Origin: Prevotella sp. UBA4339
GTDB lineage: Bacteria; Bacteroidota; Bacteroidia; Bacteroidales; Bacteroidaceae
Length of the DNA: 19,946 nucleotides
Direction of reading: 5' to 3'
Assembly: GCA_002393725.1 (NCBI GenBank)
Contig: DGTJ01000043.1
Location: forward strand, 1-19,946
Part shown: positions 15,579-19,946 of the stretch, one piece after another
How the letters are laid out: the number at the start of each line of letters is the position of its first letter
Position numbering within the stretch: the stretch's first letter is position 1
Translations under genes and position numbers: made by a program
The notes under the pieces: model-generated
The model's database searches: none
What the model was told of the DNA's origin: nothing
Seen by the model: the letters and a program-made list of their open reading frames with translations, nothing else

Positions 15579-16484
15579 ATGATGAAGTACTTTACAAAGG
15601 AAGTGCAGATAGCACTCGTGGCAATATTGGGTATTGTGGTGTTGTTCTTCGGAATGAAGTTCCTCAAGGGACTCACCGTGTTCTCTTCTGATGACAATTA
15701 TTTTGTAGTGTTCTCCGATGTCAGCGGACTTGCTGCCTCTAGTCCTGTATATGCCAACGGCTTCCGGGTGGGAGTAGTAGAGGACGTCATCTATGACTAT
15801 GACACTCGGAACCAGATTGTCGCAAAGGTGGGACTCAACAAGCAGCTACGCTTGCCAAAGGGCTCTTCGGCAGAGATATCCAGTGACCTCCTTGGAAACG
15901 TGAAGCTGGAACTCGTCTTCGGACCTAATCCCGTAGACCTCCTCGCACCTGGTGATACTATCTCTGGCGGCAAGCAGCAGGGGATTATGGGCAAGGCTGA
16001 GAAGATCATACCTAATCTTGAAAAGATGCTGCCAAAGATTGACTCTATACTGGCTAGCGTCAATTATCTGTTGGCTGATCCCGCCATTGCCAGCTCGCTC
16101 CACAACGTGGATCATATCACGTCTAACCTCATAACGACCACCAGCGAGCTGAACCGCCTTACTGCCAGTTTGAACAAGCAGATGCCTGGTATGATGGAGA
16201 AGGCTGACGGAGTGCTGAGCAATACTGAGACCATAACAAAGAATATCAGTGAACTGGATATCGCAATGACCTTGGCAAAGGTGAACAGCACCCTACAGAA
16301 CGTAGAGGAGTTGACGGCCAAGCTGAACAGCAGCGAGGGCACTGTGGGACTCCTCCTGCGCGATCCGGAACTATACCGTAACCTTACTTCAACGATGAGC
16401 CATACCGACTCTCTGATCATGGATCTGAAGGCTCATCCGATGAGGTATGTTCACTTCTCACTTTTTGGAAGAAAAGAGCGTTAA
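15579..16484 (+). CDS. MlaD/MCE family lipid-transport protein
   Basis: A 301-residue inner-membrane-anchored periplasmic protein. A single helix (about residues 9-28, VQIALVAILGIVVLFFGM) is followed by one MCE domain (about 38-115), including VVFSDVSGLAASSPVYANGF and VGVVEDV, with SSAEISSDLLGNVKLELVFG as its later strands. The remaining part is a long helical region rich in N, T and L typical of MCE C-terminal tails that form a tunnel or needle. Such proteins work with an MlaE permease and MlaF ATPase to move phospholipids between membranes; neither partner is in this window. ATG 15579 follows the amidase stop by one base; ATG 15582 is an equal alternative. It is the last gene of the operon. 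Confidence 0.9.
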   Translation: MMKYFTKEVQIALVAILGIVVLFFGMKFLKGLTVFSSDDNYFVVFSDVSGLAASSPVYANGFRVGVVEDVIYDYDTRNQIVAKVGLNKQLRLPKGSSAEISSDLLGNVKLELVFGPNPVDLLAPGDTISGGKQQGIMGKAEKIIPNLEKMLPKIDSILASVNYLLADPAIASSLHNVDHITSNLITTTSELNRLTASLNKQMPGMMEKADGVLSNTETITKNISELDIAMTLAKVNSTLQNVEELTAKLNSSEGTVGLLLRDPELYRNLTSTMSHTDSLIMDLKAHPMRYVHFSLFGRKER

Positions 16485-16751
16485 TTGGATTTTGTCTAAA
16501 TAAGGAGAAATGCACATTGTGCTTAGACACAGTTTGCGCAATCCCCCTTGTAATGGAGGTTTGACGAAATACCACAGTTGGGAGAATTGTCTGTCAGAAA
16601 TTGTTGATAAAACGGGTGTAACCTATTGCATAATAGGAACTTCGAAACTGAAAAATGCTTTCTTTTGATACTTTAGACGTGAAACATTTCAATCCCCCAC
16701 TTTTATAGCGAGTTACGATATTTGTACACACGTTTACGGGTTTTCATGCAT
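16485..16751. other. Long non-coding region upstream of dnaA
   Basis: This is the only gene-free stretch over 300 bases when counted to the dnaA start. It holds the 11-base palindrome GCACATTGTGC (16512-16522), a hairpin CCTATT-gcat-AATAGG (16622-16637) and the nonamer CAATCCCCC twice (16539-16547 and 16690-16698), each followed by loosely similar A+T-rich sequence. I found no convincing cluster of DnaA boxes, no tRNA-like fold and no ORF with protein-like composition. It could hold a small RNA or long-range control of dnaA. Confidence 0.45.
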
Positions 16752-16782
16752 TTTGTTATTTCAAAAATTTTTGCGAACTTTG
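16752..16782 (+). promoter_or_regulatory. Likely dnaA promoter with a palindromic spacer
   Basis: TTTG at 16752-16755 is followed after 19 bases by GAACTTTG at 16775-16782, matching TAnnTTTG except for the first base. The spacer holds a perfect 12-base palindrome CAAAAATTTTTG (16762-16773). A transcript from here would begin near 16787 and have a leader of about 70 bases to the dnaA ATG. The leader can form a 6-base stem CAACGA/TCGTTG (16793-16798 with 16811-16816). Confidence 0.6.
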
Positions 16783-16797
16783 CACTCGAAAACAACG

Positions 16798-16854
16798 ATG
16801 AACTATAAAGTCGTTGCAATTAACGAACAAAACGAAATTATAAATAATAAATAG
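16798..16854 (+). CDS. Possible 18-residue leader ORF upstream of dnaA
   Basis: ATG at 16798 opens an 18-codon frame (MNYKVVAINEQNEIINNK) ending at TAG 16852-16854, six bases before the dnaA ATG. It begins about ten bases after the expected transcription start, and its first codon sits at the base of the CAACGA/TCGTTG stem. It is too short and A+T-rich to judge by composition. It may be a leader peptide coupling translation to dnaA, or chance. Confidence 0.3.
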   Translation: MNYKVVAINEQNEIINNK

Positions 16855-16860
16855 TCGCCA

Positions 16861-18270
16861 ATGTCAAAAAGTCATAAGGCGCTGTGGGATGAATGCCTCA
16901 CAATAATAAAGGCAAACGTCACAGAGCAACAGTTTAAAACGTGGTTTGCACCGATCGTCTTCGAGTCGTACTCTGAGGATGAGCACACCCTGCTGGTGCA
17001 AGTTCCAAGCTCGTATGTCTATGAGTTCCTGGAGCAGTACTACGTCGGCCTTATGAGCAAGGTTCTCCAGCGCGTATATAATAATAAGGTGGTGCTTCGC
17101 TACCGTATCGTTACGGATAAGACCAATAAGATTTCCCAGGAAGTGGAGAGTGACGGTCCTTCCGCTGTGGAGAATCCCCAGCCGATGACGCGCGGCAACA
17201 AGGCTCCTACGACCTTGGATGCGGCTGTGCCTCAGGGACTCAACCCGCAGCTCGACCCGAAGAAGACGTTCGCTACTTTCATAGAGGGCGATTCCAACAA
17301 GCTGCCACGCACCGTGGGACTGTCCATCGGTGAGCATCCGGGAAAGTCTACCTTCAATCCTTTCTTCCTCTATGGTCCTTCAGGATGCGGTAAGACTCAT
17401 CTGATTAATGCCATAGGAGTGAGATGCAAGGAGATGTATCCTCAGAAGAGGGTGCTCTACGTCAGTGCACGTCTCTTCCAGGTGCAGTTTACCGATGCCG
17501 TGCGACAGAACCGCACTAACGACTTCATCAACTTCTATCAGTCTATCGACGTGCTGATAGTGGATGATATCCAGGAGTGGGCAAATGCGCCTAAGACTCT
17601 TGACACGTTCTTCCACATCTTCGATCATCTCTTCCGTATCGGGAAGCAGATCATACTGGCCAGCGACCGCCCGCCCGTGGATCTTCAGGGTGTCAAGGAC
17701 CGCCTGCTGACCCGCTTCTCCTGCGGACTTATCGCTGAGCTCGAGAAGCCTAACGTTAAGCTCTGTGTGGACATCCTGAATGCCAAGTGTCGCCGCGACG
17801 GTCTTAAGATTCCTGATGACGTCATCTGTTTCGTGGCTGAGACGGCCAATGGCAGTGTTCGCGACCTTGAGGGTGTGGTAAACTCTCTGATGGCTTATTC
17901 TATCGTCTACAATTCGAATATCGACATGCGGCTTGCCGAGCGAGTAATAAAGAGAGCCGTAAAGGTTGACAATCACCCGCTTACCGTCGACGATATTCTC
18001 GATAAGGTATGCAGCCACTATAATGTAGAGCAGCGATTCGTGTTCAGCAAGAGCCGTCGTCGCGATTATGTCCAGGTGCGACAGATATCAATGTACCTCG
18101 CATCGAAGTACACCAAGATGCCTGCAGGGCGTATCGGGCAGCTAATAGGCAACCGTGATCACTCTACCGTGATACATAGCTGCAATACCGTTGAGAAGCG
18201 TCTGAAAGTAGACAAGGCCTTCTATGCCGAGATAAGCAGTATTGAGAATTCTTTCAAGCTTAAGAAATAA
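16861..18270 (+). CDS. dnaA: Chromosomal replication initiator DnaA
   Basis: A 469-residue complete DnaA, the AAA+ ATPase that opens the replication origin. Domain I (about 1-85, starting HKALWDECLTIIKANV) binds partner proteins; domain II (about 86-132) is a loose linker rich in P, T and N. Domain III begins TFATFIEGDSNKLP and has Walker A GPSGCGKTH (172-180), Walker B LIVDD (232-236) and sensor 1 LASDRPP. The C-terminal domain IV contains the DNA-binding signature GNRDHSTVIHS. It stands alone, with its own leader upstream and a strong terminator downstream, so it is probably a single-gene unit. Confidence 0.98.
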   Translation: MSKSHKALWDECLTIIKANVTEQQFKTWFAPIVFESYSEDEHTLLVQVPSSYVYEFLEQYYVGLMSKVLQRVYNNKVVLRYRIVTDKTNKISQEVESDGPSAVENPQPMTRGNKAPTTLDAAVPQGLNPQLDPKKTFATFIEGDSNKLPRTVGLSIGEHPGKSTFNPFFLYGPSGCGKTHLINAIGVRCKEMYPQKRVLYVSARLFQVQFTDAVRQNRTNDFINFYQSIDVLIVDDIQEWANAPKTLDTFFHIFDHLFRIGKQIILASDRPPVDLQGVKDRLLTRFSCGLIAELEKPNVKLCVDILNAKCRRDGLKIPDDVICFVAETANGSVRDLEGVVNSLMAYSIVYNSNIDMRLAERVIKRAVKVDNHPLTVDDILDKVCSHYNVEQRFVFSKSRRRDYVQVRQISMYLASKYTKMPAGRIGQLIGNRDHSTVIHSCNTVEKRLKVDKAFYAEISSIENSFKLKK

Positions 18271-18285
18271 CTCTGCCTTATTCTG

Positions 18286-18326
18286 AAACGACCCTGCCTT
18301 ATCTGACCGATAAGGCAGGGTTGTTT
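18286..18326 (+). terminator. Strong hairpin terminator after dnaA
   Basis: Bases 18286-18303 pair with 18309-18326 to make an 18-base stem (one G-T pair) with a five-base loop TGACC; the inner 13 pairs are perfect. The right arm ends GTTTAT, a short T-rich tail. It lies between the convergent dnaA and TonB receptor genes and is symmetric enough to serve both. The left-arm sequence CTGCCTTAT is also present as a direct repeat upstream at 18273-18281, so an alternative pairing is possible. Confidence 0.85.
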
Positions 18327-18342
18327 ATATGATGATATCCAG

Positions 18343-19946
18343 TTAGATATTGATGTTGAAACCTGCAATGAGCCATCTGCCGGGCTGCTCCACCAGACCG
18401 TAGTCGTGATACTTCGTATCGAAGGTGTTGTTCGATTCTACATACACCTTCCACCAGTCATGCTGGTAGGTCATGCGGGCGTCCACCAGGGCATAGGGCT
18501 TGTAGTCGATGGTTTGTCCGTCGAAGTCGGTATAGCTTCCCACGCGGTCCTGCCACCTGAGGTTCAGCCCCAGTGTCAGCCCCTTCATCAGCTTGAGCTG
18601 TGCGTTTGCCACGAGCTTATGGCGCAGATACTCCAGCGCATACTGTGATACGATGTTGGCCTCCTGCTCCTTGTCCTGATTGATGTAGCTGTAGCTTACT
18701 GTGCATTGTGCGTTGCGCAAGGTGCATCTCACGCTTGTCTCGATGCCGATGCTGTTGATCTTTGTGTGGTTCACGCTCTGCCACACGGCCTCGTCGCCTT
18801 TCGATGTGTCCATTATCCAGTCTATCATGTTCTTTCCGTGATGATACCAGAAGGCACACTTCACGGTGAATACCGACCATTGTCCGTTGGCTCCTATCTC
18901 AACAGCCTGCATCTCCTCGGGCTTCAGGTGAGGGTCTGCGCTGTAGCCCTGCAGCTTGTAGTACATCTCAGTGAATGAAGGCATTCGCAGTGAGGTGTTG
19001 TACGAGGCATGCAGCTTGATGTTGTCAGCAGGTCGGTAGCTGACGTCTATTCCGGGATAGACGGTCATGTTCATGTTGCTCCACGTGTTCTTCACGGCCA
19101 CGAGTCCTGCCGACAGTGTTAGTCGGTTGAGCAGCAGGTTGTGCTCCAGATATCCGCTGATGTTCGTGCGGTTCAGTCCGAGGGTGTAGTCTCTGTCCGT
19201 TCCGCTGATATGATGTGTCCGTGCAAGCGGTTCTCCAAGATTTCCGCTCACGAGGTCCTCGTTGCGCACTTCGGCACCGAAGGCGGTGCGTCCTGCCTGC
19301 CAGTCGAAATAGCTGCTGATGTTCACGCCATACACGTCTGTGCGGTTATAGTTGAACTTCATCTTCTCCGGCTGGTGGCGATATCCCTCATAGCGGTCTC
19401 TGTTCTGGTTCCAGTAGATGCTTGGTGCAAAGTGCAGGCGTCCCACCTTCGTCTCGCCCTGTATTGCCGAATATATCTTCGTAGTGTGCTCATATTGGTT
19501 GTCTGCCTTCCACTTAGGCGAGGCGTAGAATGTGCCTGAGCCCCATCCCTTGTCAGCGATGCCAAGATGCCAGTGCAGCCTTACGTTCTTGTCCTCATAC
19601 TGCCCCTGATAGAAAGCCTTCGACCCACTGAAGTCAGTGTTATGGTTGCCAGCACTGCTGTGGCTCCATCCATCACTCCGGGAGTAATTGGCTGAGAGGC
19701 TGTGGCTTGTGGAATGTGGAATTGTACTTGTGGAATGTGGAATGGTACTTGTGGAATGTGGAAGGTGGAATGTGGAATGAGAATACCTGATGCCAGCATT
19801 GCCATAGCCGTAGCTGCCTCCCTCTGCATGAATATGAAGGCGGTTTTCATGAGAATTTCCTTGTGGATTATCATTCCTCATTCTTGCGTCCCTTCGGTAG
19901 CAAGCGGCAAGCCGATTACCACCTTCCACATTCCTCATTCCACATT
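18343..19946 (-). CDS. TonB-dependent outer-membrane receptor, beta-barrel part; N-terminus outside window
   Basis: About 534 C-terminal residues of a TonB-dependent receptor; the frame is open to the window edge, so the signal peptide and plug are missing. The barrel is recognised by alternating strands such as LHIHAEGGSYGYGNAGI, FHYAPSIYWNQ-type segments, YNTSLRMPSFTEMYYKLQGY, LKPEEMQAVEIGANG, SYSYINQDKEQE and the last strand GRWLIAGFNINI. The RMPSFTEMYY and LKPE motifs are typical of BtuB/iron-complex receptors in Bacteroidetes; the ligand is not determined. Repeats have been added at the plug-barrel boundary (GGNRLAACYRRDAR) and between the first strands (STIPHST repeats). CTLRNAQC near LSVSYSYI may be a third addition. 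All keep the frame, so the gene may be functional. It converges on dnaA across the terminator at 18286-18326. Confidence 0.88.
   Translation of the reverse strand, partial: CGMRNVEGGNRLAACYRRDARMRNDNPQGNSHENRLHIHAEGGSYGYGNAGIRYSHSTFHLPHSTSTIPHSTSTIPHSTSHSLSANYSRSDGWSHSSAGNHNTDFSGSKAFYQGQYEDKNVRLHWHLGIADKGWGSGTFYASPKWKADNQYEHTTKIYSAIQGETKVGRLHFAPSIYWNQNRDRYEGYRHQPEKMKFNYNRTDVYGVNISSYFDWQAGRTAFGAEVRNEDLVSGNLGEPLARTHHISGTDRDYTLGLNRTNISGYLEHNLLLNRLTLSAGLVAVKNTWSNMNMTVYPGIDVSYRPADNIKLHASYNTSLRMPSFTEMYYKLQGYSADPHLKPEEMQAVEIGANGQWSVFTVKCAFWYHHGKNMIDWIMDTSKGDEAVWQSVNHTKINSIGIETSVRCTLRNAQCTVSYSYINQDKEQEANIVSQYALEYLRHKLVANAQLKLMKGLTLGLNLRWQDRVGSYTDFDGQTIDYKPYALVDARMTYQHDWWKVYVESNNTFDTKYHDYGLVEQPGRWLIAGFNINI
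19706..19780 (-). repeat. 21-base tandem repeat in the receptor gene
   Basis: Units at 19706-19726 and 19727-19747 differ by one base (CTTGTGGAATGTGGAATTGT+A against ...GGTA); a third partial unit from 19748 continues as GGAATGTGGAAGGTGGAATG. Read on the gene strand they encode a seven-residue repeat (STIPHST). As the unit is a multiple of three, copy-number change would not shift the frame. Confidence 0.9.
19872..19940 (-). repeat. Dispersed coding repeat, copy 3 (in TonB receptor), with flanking direct repeats
   Basis: The 25-base core lies on the minus strand at 19896-19920, with the tail GAAGGGACGCAAG (19895-19883). It is bracketed by 12-base direct repeats CATTCCTCATTC at 19872-19883 and 19929-19940. 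The 16 bases 19919-19934 are the exact reverse complement of 19753-19768 in the tandem-repeat region, about 150 bases away. The core is read GNRLAACY, the same frame as in the helicase. Confidence 0.85.

Noticed and set aside
16485..16860. Replication origin next to dnaA.
   Set aside because: I found no cluster of TTATCCACA-like boxes; only two-mismatch matches such as TTGTACACA and TTAGACACA.
17930..17946. CGGCTTGCCGAGCG in dnaA resembles the repeat core.
   Set aside because: Only about ten bases match, the tail and flanks are absent, and the residues (RLAER) lie in a normally conserved DnaA helix.
19706..19780. CRISPR array.
   Set aside because: Units are contiguous 21-mers with no spacers, inside an open reading frame.

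Overview
The window looks like chromosomal DNA from a Bacteroidetes bacterium, most likely Prevotella or a close relative. The evidence is promoter boxes of the Bacteroidetes form (TAnnTTTG with TTTG about 20 bases upstream) before most transcription units, no clear Shine-Dalgarno sites, a GH5 glucanase with a gliding/T9SS-like C-terminal tail, a SerB with tandem ACT domains, a DUF3822 protein and a PorT-type outer-membrane barrel. Most genes are core housekeeping genes rather than phage or island genes.

Layout: (1) 1-1839, minus strand: electron-transfer flavoprotein subunits etfB and etfA, with etfA cut by the window edge. (2) 1840-2038: a divergent control region with two good promoters and a nested palindrome. 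(3) 2039-5882, plus strand: a DMT/DUF486 membrane protein, DNA primase dnaG and cardiolipin synthase, tightly packed. (4) 5875-7308, minus strand: a 32-residue membrane peptide, a DUF3822 protein and rsmD. (5) 7426-8925, plus strand: a RecD-like helicase. (6) 8931-11585, minus strand: a secreted GH5 glucanase and phosphoserine phosphatase serB. (7) 11711-13059: an outer-membrane barrel gene and a nitroreductase, convergent. (8) 13158-16484, plus strand: an orphan domain resembling the C-terminus of B12-dependent ribonucleotide reductase, folB, an N-acetylmuramoyl-L-alanine amidase with a SPOR-like tail, and an MlaD/MCE lipid-transport protein. (9) 16485-18326: a long dnaA upstream region, dnaA and a strong terminator. 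(10) 18343 to the end, minus strand: the barrel part of a TonB-dependent receptor.

The most unusual feature is a short dispersed repeat inside coding sequence. A 25-base core beginning GGTAATCGGCTTGCCGCTTG is identical at 3011-3035 (dnaG), 8107-8131 (helicase) and 19896-19920 (TonB receptor, minus strand). It lies in extra loops, keeps every host gene open, and is read in one frame in the helicase and receptor (GNRLAACY) but in another in dnaG (VIGLPLAT). Conserved DNA with changing translation points to a mobile or spreading DNA element that tolerates being translated, comparable in behaviour to Rickettsia palindromic elements. Related GGAATGTGG-type repeats in the receptor add a 21-base tandem array, 12-base direct repeats and a 16-base inverted pair.

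A second observation is that two 72-base bidirectional promoter regions (11596-11667 and 13068-13139), 63/72 identical by hand alignment and in the same orientation, bracket the barrel/nitroreductase pair. Three genes also have a -7 box ending only 8 bases before the start codon, suggesting near-leaderless mRNAs.
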